DNA of 22,569 nt, from positions 10,406 to 32,974 of the forward strand of contig FR900177.1 in assembly GCA_000437755.1 (NCBI GenBank), read 5' to 3'. Source of the DNA: Roseburia sp. CAG:303. GTDB lineage: Bacteria; Bacillota; Clostridia; Lachnospirales; Lachnospiraceae. Positions 7,918 through 15,262 of this stretch are shown here, one piece after another. How positions within the stretch are numbered: the stretch's first letter is position 1; every line of letters begins with the position of its first letter. Under the pieces are notes generated by a model. It worked only from the letters and a program-made list of their open reading frames with translations, did not search any database and was not told where the DNA came from. The position numbers and the translations under genes were made by a program.

Positions 7918-7946
7918 GTTTCATTGTGAACAGTTTCATTTTGAAC
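7918..7946 (-). repeat. Two tandem 14-bp repeats at the citrate synthase start site
   Basis: GTTTCATTGTGAAC (7918-7931) and GTTTCATTTTGAAC (7933-7946) differ at one base and are separated by a single A, giving a 15-bp period. They begin 1 bp downstream of the -10 box and span the expected start site and early leader. That placement suits a repressor operator or a site in the leader RNA. I recognise no specific regulator. Confidence 0.6.
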
Positions 7947-7947
7947 T

Positions 7948-7977
7948 ATTATAATATAAAATCAAATGCGTTGTCAA
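7948..7977 (-). promoter_or_regulatory. Promoter of citrate synthase
   Basis: A perfect TTGACA (7972-7977) and a perfect TATAAT (7948-7953) are separated by 18 bp on the minus strand. The start site should be near 7941, giving a leader of about 60 nt. The spacing is 1 bp longer than ideal; both boxes match the housekeeping sigma factor consensus. Confidence 0.8.
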
Positions 7978-7988
7978 TAGCTGCATTC

Positions 7989-9812
7989 TTACTGATTCTG
8001 AATTTTTTCATTCAATTCTTCGAGATACATCCACCGATCCATTTTCTCCTGAAGCTGATTTTCTGTCATTTCTTTCTCCTGCACCAGCTTATTCAGTTCG
8101 ATAAAGTCTGTCGCATATCTCTCCATATCCTTCTCTATCTGAGAAATTTTCTCTTCCAGTGCTGCGACCGCTTCCTCAATCGTTTCATATTCTTTCTGTT
8201 CCTGATAGGAAAATTTTAATTTCTTTTCTCTCTGTGGTTTATATTTTTCCTTTGTCTTAATGTTTTCTTTTTCTGTCTTAATTTCTTCCCCTACATCATT
8301 CTGCTCCCTGCATTTTATGCTGTAATCCGTATAACCACCCTCATACTGCCGAATCTTTCCATTTCCTTCAAACGCAAAGATTCTTCTTACTGTCCGGTCA
8401 AGAAAATATCTGTCGTGGGACACAATAATTACAATTCCTTCAAAATTATCCAGATAATCCTCCAGGATGGTCAGGGTCGTAATATCCAGATCATTGGTCG
8501 GCTCATCCAGAATCAGCACATTCGGGGCTTCCATCAGTACGCGCAGAAGATTCAGTCTTCTCTTTTCACCTCCGGAGAGTTTCTCAATAAGCCCATACTG
8601 ATCTTCCCCGGTAAAGAGGAACTTTTCCAGCATCTGTGAGGCTGAGATCTGTCCATCCCTTGTCTTTACATATTCTGCCGTATCCCTGATATAATCAATC
8701 ACTCTTGATTTTGGATTCATGTATGCAATTCCGGACTGCGGACTATTTTCTATTTCCTGGCTGTAATACCCGATCTTTACCGTCTGCCCGTGTATCACCC
8801 TGCCGGATACCGGTTTGATCCGTCCGGCGATAATTTTCATCAGTGTGGTTTTTCCGCTTCCGTTCGGTCCGACAAAACCGATCCGGTCATTTTTCAGAAA
8901 GATATAACTGAAATCCTGAATCAGTACTTTATCCTGATATGACATGCAGATATGTTCCAGTTCCACCGTAGTTCTTCCAAGTCTTGTACTTGCCGAGCTT
9001 ATCTCTATCTTTTCATCGTGGACGAAATCCCTTGTATCCTTCATTTCCTCATACCGCTGGATTCTTGCCTTCTGTTTGGTGCTTCTCGCCCTCGCCCCGC
9101 GCATGATCCAGGCAAGCTCATTGCGCATAATGGACTTTCTTTTCCGGTCACTTGCTATGCACATTTCCTCCCGTTCCATTTTCAGTTGGAGAAATCCGGA
9201 ATAATTTGCCCGGTAACTATATAATTTTCCCTTATCTACTTCCACGATACGGTTGCACACGGCATCCAGAAAATACCGGTCATGCGTAACCATGATAAGT
9301 GCACCTTTATATTTCTTCAGATAATTCTCCAGCCAGTCCGACATGGCATTATCAATATGGTTGGTCGGTTCGTCCAGAACAAGGATATCTGCCGGTTCTA
9401 ACAATGCCGCAACTAATGATACTCTTTTCTTCTGACCGCCGGACAATTCCCCAATCTTCTGGTTTATATCCGTGATTTCCAGATTCATCAGCATGGTTTT
9501 TGCCTGACTTTCCAGATTATTCTGTTCATGACCCATATCTGCTTCTCTCAGCACATATTCAAGAATGGTTTCATTCTCCCGGAAATCCGGCTGCTGTTTT
9601 AAATAACTTATCACAATATGATTTGCACGGATTACTTTTCCGCTGTCCGGCTGTTCCAGTCCTGCCATAATTTTTAACAGTGTAGATTTACCTGTTCCGT
9701 TTATTCCTATGATTCCGACTTTTTCTCCGTCTTCCAGGAAAAAATCTGCTTCATCAAAGACTTTCCGTTCGCCATATGCCTTTGTGATTTTATCCAGACT
9801 TAAGATATTCAT
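7989..9812 (-). CDS. ABC-F ATPase, Uup/YfmR type
   Basis: The 607-residue protein has two ABC domains and no membrane segments, so it belongs to the ABC-F class that acts on the ribosome rather than in transport. Domain 1 has GINGTGKST at 36-44, LSGGQ and LVLDEPTNHID. Domain 2 has GPNGSGKTT, LSGGEKRRL and LILDEPTNDLD. The linker carries AWIMRGARARSTKQKARIQR, the arginine-rich stretch typical of the Uup/YfmR branch. The last 80 or so residues form a charged coiled coil, as in Uup. Such factors help stalled or slow ribosomes; a resistance role is less likely. The ATG at 9812 is preferred because GGAG lies 5 nt upstream; the 9836 ATG would fall inside the hairpin. Pyruvate kinase lies upstream with a perfect hairpin between the genes. 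Confidence 0.9.
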   Translation of the reverse strand: MNILSLDKITKAYGERKVFDEADFFLEDGEKVGIIGINGTGKSTLLKIMAGLEQPDSGKVIRANHIVISYLKQQPDFRENETILEYVLREADMGHEQNNLESQAKTMLMNLEITDINQKIGELSGGQKKRVSLVAALLEPADILVLDEPTNHIDNAMSDWLENYLKKYKGALIMVTHDRYFLDAVCNRIVEVDKGKLYSYRANYSGFLQLKMEREEMCIASDRKRKSIMRNELAWIMRGARARSTKQKARIQRYEEMKDTRDFVHDEKIEISSASTRLGRTTVELEHICMSYQDKVLIQDFSYIFLKNDRIGFVGPNGSGKTTLMKIIAGRIKPVSGRVIHGQTVKIGYYSQEIENSPQSGIAYMNPKSRVIDYIRDTAEYVKTRDGQISASQMLEKFLFTGEDQYGLIEKLSGGEKRRLNLLRVLMEAPNVLILDEPTNDLDITTLTILEDYLDNFEGIVIIVSHDRYFLDRTVRRIFAFEGNGKIRQYEGGYTDYSIKCREQNDVGEEIKTEKENIKTKEKYKPQREKKLKFSYQEQKEYETIEEAVAALEEKISQIEKDMERYATDFIELNKLVQEKEMTENQLQEKMDRWMYLEELNEKIQNQ

Positions 9813-9826
9813 TTTTTCTCCATTCC

Positions 9827-9858
9827 AGAAAAGCATTGTCCAAGGACAATGCTTTTCT
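9827..9858 (-). terminator. 15-bp perfect hairpin between pyruvate kinase and the ABC-F gene
   Basis: AGAAAAGCATTGTCC (9827-9841) and its exact complement (9844-9858) are separated by two bases. On the minus strand the GC-richer core is followed by TTTTCT, so it can serve as the pyruvate kinase terminator; on the plus strand the T tail is better. It ends only 5 nt before the ABC-F ribosome binding site, leaving no room for a promoter, so ABC-F expression must come by read-through or from a promoter inside the pyruvate kinase gene. Confidence 0.65.
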
Positions 9859-9877
9859 TTTATTTATTTCATTCTAT

Positions 9878-11620
9878 TTATGAAGTACTGCATACAACAC
9901 CCTTATCACTATCCATGGATACATAAGAACCATTTTTCAGAATCGAGGTTGCCTGCTCTGCTCCTATAATAACCGGAATATCCAATGTCAAACCTACAAT
10001 GGCTGCATGGGAATTCTGATCGCCATCCTCTGTTATGATACCGCCGGCCTCTTTTAACTGTTCCATCATAGCGTTATCGGTTTCACGCACTACAATAATA
10101 TCTCCTGTTTTGAAATAAGTCTTTAATTCAGCTGCATTCTTGCATACACAGAGATTTGCCGTTGCACTCATCTTATTGACACCATGACCCTTTAACAGAA
10201 TATGACCCGCAATATGAACCTTGATCAGGTTTGTGGTACCCGGAACTCCCAGTGGAAGACCCGCTGTGATAACAGTCAAATCTCCCTGTTTTAAAAACCC
10301 TTTCTTCATTACACTGTCCACGGCATGGTCAAATAAATCGTCGGTTTTCTCCTGATTTTCCAGTTTAACCGGAATAACACCCCAGGAAAGATTTAACTGT
10401 CTGCATACATATTCATTCGGACTTCCACCGATGATTGGACAGGACGGTCTGTATTTCGAAACCATTCTTGCCGTACCGCCAAGTTTTGTTACGGTAATGA
10501 TTGCTGCCGCATTCAAATCAAGTGCGGTTGTACAGGTTGCGTGTGAAATCGCATTTGTAATATTGCCTTTTACCTGATATTTTCCTGCCTCAAATCTTCC
10601 TTTGTAATCGATATCCTGCTCGGTGCGGATCGCAATCTTTACCATGGTTTTCAATGCTTCTACCGGATAAAGACCTGCTGCGGTTTCTCCGGAAAGCATG
10701 ATGGCACTTGTTCCGTCATAGATTGCATTTGCAACGTCCGTAGCCTCTGCTCTGGTCGGTCTCGGATTCTTAATCATGGAATCAAGCATCTGTGTAGCTG
10801 TAATAACCTGTTTTCCGGCATCTCTTGCCTTCTTGATAATTTCTTTCTGGATAACTGGCACATCTTCTAACGGAATCTCAACACCCATGTCACCTCTGGC
10901 AATCATAATTCCATCGGAAACCCGGATAATCTCTTCAATATTATTTACACCCTGCATATTTTCAATTTTTGCAATGATGTTCATGGTTTTACATTTTTTC
11001 TCCTGGAATATCTTTCTGATTTCCAGAATATCTTCGGCTGTTCTTGTGAATGAAGCGGCAACAAAATCATATCCGTTCTCAATTCCGAATAAGATATCTT
11101 CATAATCTTTCTGGCTGATAAACGGCATGGTAAGATCTACACCCGGAACATTCACACCCTTATGGTCTGAAATAGTGCCTTCATTTAATACCTTACATAA
11201 AATATCTGTTTCTGATATATTCTGAATCTCTAATTCAACCAGGCCGTCATCAATCAGGACCCGGTCTCCTTTATGCACATCATTGATAATATCCTTATAG
11301 CTGACGGAAACCTGATGTTCATCACCCTCGATATCTCTTGTTGTCAGTGTAAAGAGCTGATCTTTTTCCAGACTGACCTTGTGATCTTTAAAATTACCTA
11401 TACGAATCTCCGGTCCTTTTGTATCGAGCAGAGTTGCTATCGGTAAATCAAGTTCTTTTCTTAATTTTTCAATCTTCTTTAAATTAGCCAGATGACTCTT
11501 ATAATCCCCATGGGAAAAATTAAATCTTGCTACATTCATTCCTTCCAGCATCAACTGTTTCATTACATTTGTATCTTCTGTTGATGGACCAAGTGTACAA
11601 ATAATTTTTGTCTTTCTCAT
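9878..11620 (-). CDS. pyk: Pyruvate kinase with C-terminal PEP-utiliser domain
   Basis: The 580-residue enzyme transfers phosphate from phosphoenolpyruvate to ADP, the last step of glycolysis. The barrel shows ARFNFSHG at 31-38 (R32, N34, S36), IIAKIEN with K218 and E220, ARGDMGVEIP at 241-250 with metal ligand D244, and ATQMLDSMIKNPRPTRAE, the active-site signature. After the usual C-terminal allosteric domain there is an extra segment of about 100 residues with GDQNSHAAIVGLTLDIPVI, matching the phosphohistidine-like domain of PEP-utilising enzymes found in Bacillus and clostridial pyruvate kinases; its length fits that long form. The start has GGAG 6 nt upstream. A promoter is seen at 11668-11697 and a hairpin follows the stop. 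Confidence 0.95.
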   Translation of the reverse strand: MRKTKIICTLGPSTEDTNVMKQLMLEGMNVARFNFSHGDYKSHLANLKKIEKLRKELDLPIATLLDTKGPEIRIGNFKDHKVSLEKDQLFTLTTRDIEGDEHQVSVSYKDIINDVHKGDRVLIDDGLVELEIQNISETDILCKVLNEGTISDHKGVNVPGVDLTMPFISQKDYEDILFGIENGYDFVAASFTRTAEDILEIRKIFQEKKCKTMNIIAKIENMQGVNNIEEIIRVSDGIMIARGDMGVEIPLEDVPVIQKEIIKKARDAGKQVITATQMLDSMIKNPRPTRAEATDVANAIYDGTSAIMLSGETAAGLYPVEALKTMVKIAIRTEQDIDYKGRFEAGKYQVKGNITNAISHATCTTALDLNAAAIITVTKLGGTARMVSKYRPSCPIIGGSPNEYVCRQLNLSWGVIPVKLENQEKTDDLFDHAVDSVMKKGFLKQGDLTVITAGLPLGVPGTTNLIKVHIAGHILLKGHGVNKMSATANLCVCKNAAELKTYFKTGDIIVVRETDNAMMEQLKEAGGIITEDGDQNSHAAIVGLTLDIPVIIGAEQATSILKNGSYVSMDSDKGVVCSTS

Positions 11621-11667
11621 TCTTTTCTCCGCAAAAAGTTCTCTTTAACTGTTTTGCATTCCTTTCA

Positions 11668-11697
11668 ATTTTATTCTTTATTGATATTTTTTTGCAA
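11668..11697 (-). promoter_or_regulatory. Probable promoter of pyruvate kinase
   Basis: TTGCAA (11692-11697) and TAAAAT (11668-11673) lie 18 bp apart on the minus strand, about 48 bp before the start codon. The region is very AT-rich, so the match is moderate evidence. A 13-bp near-identical element (TTCKCCGCAAAAA) occurs at 11625-11637, over the ribosome binding site, and at 11717-11729, upstream of the -35 box. Confidence 0.5.
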
Positions 11698-11755
11698 AAA
11701 TAATTTTCATTTCTAATTCGCCGCAAAAAAATAAATACCATTGCTTAATCTGAAT

Positions 11756-12787
11756 TTATCCTATTTTCTTTCGTATTTTTCGCACTATGTCATTATATTT
11801 AATTCCCTGCTTAAAAGAATTTAATGTTAATGACATTGCAAAAGAGGTCATAAAAACAACTATAAACCAGTCAACATAGCTTCTATATCCAAATACAACA
11901 AATTCTGACATGATCCAGGGATGTAATAACCACATATTTGCAGACTGTTTGCCGCAAATTCCCAAAAAGTCCTTTATCACCGGTATCCTTGATACCAGCA
12001 CTATTTCAATCGCTATAATTGCCAGTGATAAAAAAGGATCTGCCGACAAAGTCAGAAACTGACGTAAAACAGCCATTACAAGCAGAAATATAATCGAAAA
12101 AACTATTGTTCGTTTTTTTCGGGCATTGTTTTTAATTATAACCAAAAGATCTGCATATGACAAATAAATTCCTAACGCAAAGGAAAAAGTATAAAATGCA
12201 AACCAATCCGTATGCATTTCAAAATCATTTGCAATTATATAATAAACCCATGGCAGATATGTAATAACTAAAATGCCCCATTTTATCTTCTTAATTAAAA
12301 ATAATAACAATGGAAATAAGAAATAGAAAGCTATGACTGCTGTTAAATACCATTCTCCTATTAAAATATTTGTATGAAACAGCATTCCCAATCCAAAAAA
12401 GTCAATCATAAAATTTCTAACTCCCAATATTCCATCCCCATAGAGCATGTTAATATCTGTTCCCCGCATATACATTAATATAATTACCGTTAAAAAAGCA
12501 ATCCAGTACATAGACAGTAACTGAAAATAATGGGAGAGCGAAAACCTCACTGCACTTACAATTCCTTTGTTTTCCCTGTTTTTATAACTCTCTGAAAGAC
12601 CATACCCGCTCAGAATGGTTAATAAGGCAACACACACTTTTCCGCTCGACGCAAGCTGCTGCAGAAAAGTGGAATTTTCCAGCATAGAAATGGGAATACT
12701 GGTACTATTAGGGTAACAATGGTGAAATATCATTGCCAAAATTGCTATCCCTTTGACAATGTTTGTATCTTCTTTTGTGAATGTCAT
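11756..12787 (-). CDS. Acyltransferase-3 family membrane protein
   Basis: The 343-residue protein is strongly hydrophobic, with about ten predicted membrane helices. It opens in the manner of the acyltransferase-3 (OafA/WecH-like) family: IVKGIAILAMIFHHC, with the family histidine pair at 22-23, then LSGYGLSESYKN near 60. Members transfer acetyl or other acyl groups to sugars of the envelope, polysaccharides or peptidoglycan, working across the cytoplasmic membrane. The substrate is not evident, and no glycosyltransferases are beside it. The coding DNA is visibly more AT-rich than the pan and pyk genes around it, and it sits as a single gene with its own promoter, which suggests a later insertion. 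AGGAGAG lies next to the start codon. Confidence 0.85.
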   Translation of the reverse strand: MTFTKEDTNIVKGIAILAMIFHHCYPNSTSIPISMLENSTFLQQLASSGKVCVALLTILSGYGLSESYKNRENKGIVSAVRFSLSHYFQLLSMYWIAFLTVIILMYMRGTDINMLYGDGILGVRNFMIDFFGLGMLFHTNILIGEWYLTAVIAFYFLFPLLLFLIKKIKWGILVITYLPWVYYIIANDFEMHTDWFAFYTFSFALGIYLSYADLLVIIKNNARKKRTIVFSIIFLLVMAVLRQFLTLSADPFLSLAIIAIEIVLVSRIPVIKDFLGICGKQSANMWLLHPWIMSEFVVFGYRSYVDWFIVVFMTSFAMSLTLNSFKQGIKYNDIVRKIRKKIG

Positions 12788-12840
12788 TCTCTCCTGTTCC
12801 TCTCAGTATTAAATTTTAATTTTAGATAATTCACCTGCAT

Positions 12841-12870
12841 ATCATAACACTAACCTATGGGATTAATCAA
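12841..12870 (-). promoter_or_regulatory. Probable promoter of the acyltransferase gene
   Basis: TTGATT (12865-12870) and TATGAT (12841-12846) are 18 bp apart on the minus strand, with a start site near 12834 and a leader of about 47 nt. It lies between the panD stop and the acyltransferase start. An A/T-only inverted repeat sits beside it, but no clear panD terminator is seen. Confidence 0.5.
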
Positions 12871-12882
12871 GAATAATTTTTA

Positions 12883-13266
12883 TTATTTTATTTCCCCGTG
12901 CCGTTCATAAGTTGTGCATTCCGCTATTTTATTGTTTTCATCCAGAAATACCACCTTTGGCTGATGACATTTTGCTTCTTCCGGTGTAAGTTCACAGTAT
13001 GCCATGATAATCACATGATCTCCCGGCTGTACCAGTCTGGCTGCCGCACCGTTTAAGCAGATCGTTCCTTTTCCAGGCTCTCCCGCTATCGTATAGGTTT
13101 CCAGTCTGCTGCCGCTTTCCACATCGACCACCTGAACTTTTTCATATTCATAAATACCAGCTGCTTCCATCAGAACCGGATCTACGGTAATGCTTCCGAC
13201 ATAATTCAGTTCTGCCTGCGTGACAACTGCCCTGTGTATCTTTCCTTTTAGCATGGTTATCGTCAT
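12883..13266 (-). CDS. panD: Aspartate 1-decarboxylase
   Basis: The 127-residue proenzyme makes beta-alanine from aspartate for pantothenate synthesis. It aligns with the well-known N terminus of the family: MLKGKIHRAVVTQAELNYVG followed by S25. The Gly24-Ser25 bond is the self-cleavage site that generates the pyruvoyl cofactor, and the numbering matches the E. coli enzyme, supporting this start. NGAAARLVQPGDHVIIMAYC near 72-91 is the second conserved block. GGAGG lies 9 nt before the ATG. It is the last gene of panB-panC-panD, 20 bp after panC. Confidence 0.96.
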   Translation of the reverse strand: MTITMLKGKIHRAVVTQAELNYVGSITVDPVLMEAAGIYEYEKVQVVDVESGSRLETYTIAGEPGKGTICLNGAAARLVQPGDHVIIMAYCELTPEEAKCHQPKVVFLDENNKIAECTTYERHGEIK

Positions 13267-13286
13267 GTTCGATATCCTCCATTCTC

Positions 13287-14132
13287 TTATAACTGGATGA
13301 TAAAGTTATCAATCAGTCTGGTTTTTCCTATGTATACCGCTACGGCTGCCAGCACTTCGCCCTGAATCTCATCCAGATCTTTAAATGTCTTAAAGTCAAC
13401 AATTTCAACATAGTCGATTCTGGCTAACGGCATGGTTTCTATTTTGTCCCTGATAATCTGTTTAATTACGGATGCTCTTGTTTCTCCGTCTTCAATCAGT
13501 TCTTTTCCCTGATTTAATGCCTGGCTGAGTATGACCGCCTGTTTTCTTTCTTCTTCATTCAGATAAGTATTTCTCGAACTCTTTGCAAGTCCATCTGCTT
13601 CACGAATAATCGGGCAGCCGATAATTTCGATATCAAAATTCAAATCTGCCACCATATGCTTAATAACGGCAAGCTGCTGTGCATCCTTCTGTCCGAAATA
13701 AGCCCTGTCCGGCTGTACAATGTTGAAAAGCTTGGACACTACGGTGCAGACACCGCTGAAATGAATCGGTCTTGTTTTTCCGCAAAGTACATCGGTCAGA
13801 GTTCTCATATCAACAAATGTAGAATAATCCGGCAGATACATTTCTTCCGGTTCCGGATGAAAAATCAGGGCTGCACCTGCCGCATCGCATAATGCTGCAT
13901 CTCTGTCCAGATCTCTTGGATAGCTCTCCAGATCTTCATTCGGTGCAAACTGTGTCGGATTTACAAACACACTTACCACTACCCTGTCATTGTCCCTGAC
14001 AGCCGCATCGATCAGGCTCTTATGTCCTTCGTGAAGATATCCCATGGTTGGCACAAGTCCGACGGTCAGTCCCTGTTTCTTCCATTCTTTTACCTGTTTT
14101 CTTACTTCATCTATGGTTTTTACAATCTTCAT
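13287..14132 (-). CDS. panC: Pantothenate synthetase (pantoate-beta-alanine ligase)
   Basis: The 281-residue cytosolic enzyme joins pantoate and beta-alanine using ATP, passing through pantoyl-adenylate. The nucleotidyltransferase signature is PTMGYLHEGH at 28-37, followed by SVFVNPTQF at 54-62, GQKD at 147-150 and KSSRN at 184-188 (the KMSKS-like loop). The length is typical. AGAGGAAA precedes the start. It lies 19 bp after panB and 20 bp before panD, so the three are one operon that supplies vitamin B5 from ketopantoate and aspartate. No ketopantoate reductase gene is in this cluster; another gene must supply that step. Confidence 0.97.
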   Translation of the reverse strand: MKIVKTIDEVRKQVKEWKKQGLTVGLVPTMGYLHEGHKSLIDAAVRDNDRVVVSVFVNPTQFAPNEDLESYPRDLDRDAALCDAAGAALIFHPEPEEMYLPDYSTFVDMRTLTDVLCGKTRPIHFSGVCTVVSKLFNIVQPDRAYFGQKDAQQLAVIKHMVADLNFDIEIIGCPIIREADGLAKSSRNTYLNEEERKQAVILSQALNQGKELIEDGETRASVIKQIIRDKIETMPLARIDYVEIVDFKTFKDLDEIQGEVLAAVAVYIGKTRLIDNFIIQL

Positions 14133-14151
14133 TTTCTTTTCCTCTTTTCAA

Positions 14152-14985
14152 TTAATATAACTTTTCTATTACTTCATCAGCAATATCATATTCATGCTTC
14201 TTCTCCGGAAATGCTCCCTGCTTCACATCTTCGATATAGGCAGAGAATGCATCCTTCATTATCTCACCGACATTCGCATATTTCTTTACAAACTTCGGTG
14301 TAAAATCAGAAAACATACCAAGCAGATCCTGATATACCAGAATCTGTCCATCGCATCCATTTCCTGCCCCGATGCCAATGGTAGGTATTGTTAATTTTTC
14401 CGTAATAATATCCGCCAGTTTCCGTGGAACACATTCCAGTACCAGTGCAAATGCTCCCGCTTTCTCTACTGCCAGTGCATCCTCGAGCAGCTGTTCGGCT
14501 GCTTCCTGTGTCTTTCCCTGCACTTTAAATCCGCCAAATGCGTTGATTGCCTGAGGAGTCAGTCCCAGATGTCCCATAACAGGAATTCCGGCTTTTGTAA
14601 TTGCTTCTATCTGAGGACAGATATTCTTTCCTCCCTCAAGTTTCACGGCACCGGCTCTTCCCTCTTTCATCAGGCGGCCGGCATTTACCAGGGCATCATA
14701 TACAGATGTCTGATAAGACATAAATGGCATATCGATGACTACCAGTGCATTCTTTGTACCTCTTGCAACGGCTGCACCATGATGTATCATATCTTCCATG
14801 GTCACGGATATGGTATCTTCATATCCCAGTATGACATTTCCAAGGGAATCTCCCACCAGAATACCGTTAATTCCGGTTTCATCCATCAATTTTGCCGTGG
14901 AATAATCATATGCCGTAAGCATGGCAAGACGCTCGCCGTTCTTTTTTGCATTTTTAAAAGTTACTGCTGAATTTTTTCCTGACAT
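14152..14985 (-). CDS. panB: 3-methyl-2-oxobutanoate hydroxymethyltransferase
   Basis: The 277-residue enzyme adds a hydroxymethyl group from methylene-tetrahydrofolate to alpha-ketoisovalerate, making ketopantoate, the first committed step to pantothenate. Conserved parts are AYDYSTAKLMD near 25-35, GDSLGN at 45-50 with metal ligand D46, DMPF at 85-88 with D85, KLEGG at 115-119 and LVLECVP at 181-187 with the catalytic E184, then GIGAGNGCDGQILV at 204-217. Length is typical. AGGAGG lies 6 nt before the ATG. It is the first gene of the pan operon and has a leader of about 170 nt with repeats, likely regulatory. Confidence 0.97.
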   Translation of the reverse strand: MSGKNSAVTFKNAKKNGERLAMLTAYDYSTAKLMDETGINGILVGDSLGNVILGYEDTISVTMEDMIHHGAAVARGTKNALVVIDMPFMSYQTSVYDALVNAGRLMKEGRAGAVKLEGGKNICPQIEAITKAGIPVMGHLGLTPQAINAFGGFKVQGKTQEAAEQLLEDALAVEKAGAFALVLECVPRKLADIITEKLTIPTIGIGAGNGCDGQILVYQDLLGMFSDFTPKFVKKYANVGEIMKDAFSAYIEDVKQGAFPEKKHEYDIADEVIEKLY

Positions 14986-15154
14986 AATTGTCCTCCTAAA
15001 AATTTACGAGGAAGTTTTTGTTCCTGCAAATGCTGATTCATATCAAAAGTCGCCTCCTCGTAGACGCTTCCCTGCAGATGCAGACCTTTTTGATAAATTA
15101 CGTTATGTACTGATACGAATTGATACGTTTTTCCATGAAATAACGTTCTTCGCA
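14986..15154 (-). promoter_or_regulatory. Structured leader of the pan operon (candidate cis-regulatory RNA)
   Basis: The predicted start site (about 15154) leaves roughly 170 nt before panB with no coding frame. On the minus strand it holds an ACGTTAT/ATAACGT pair (15140-15146 with 15100-15106) enclosing two TGATACG copies at a 10-nt period in plus-strand reading (15111-15117, 15121-15127). Next come two near-copies of GCATYTGCAGGRA (15068-15081 and 15021-15033). A TACGAGGA/TCCTCGTA pair (15055-15062 with 15005-15012) closes just before the ribosome binding site. A conserved pan leader RNA is known upstream of such operons in Firmicutes; I cannot confirm that this is it. Confidence 0.45.
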
Positions 15155-15161
15155 ATAATAG

Positions 15162-15190
15162 ATAATAACACACAAAACTTTATATTTCAA
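15162..15190 (-). promoter_or_regulatory. Promoter of the panBCD operon
   Basis: TTGAAA (15185-15190) and TATTAT (15162-15167) are exactly 17 bp apart on the minus strand. It lies between the aspartate kinase terminator and panB, which makes it the obvious promoter for the operon. Confidence 0.7.
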
Positions 15191-15220
15191 TCAATACCGC
15201 AGCAGATTTTGCATAAAATG

Positions 15221-15247
15221 AAAAACAGAGGCCTGATACAGCCTCTG
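15221..15247 (-). terminator. Intrinsic terminator of the aspartate kinase gene
   Basis: CAGAGGC and GCCTCTG (15226-15232 and 15241-15247) form a perfect 7-bp GC-rich stem with an 8-nt loop; on the minus strand it is followed by five T and a further T-rich run. It begins 16 bp after the aspartate kinase stop codon. Confidence 0.88.
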
Positions 15248-15262
15248 CTCTTTATATTATGT

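Noticed and set aside
12872..12892. A/T-only inverted repeat AATAAT-tttt-ATTATT after panD as a terminator
   Set aside because: The stem has no G-C pair and overlaps the acyltransferase promoter region; too weak to call.
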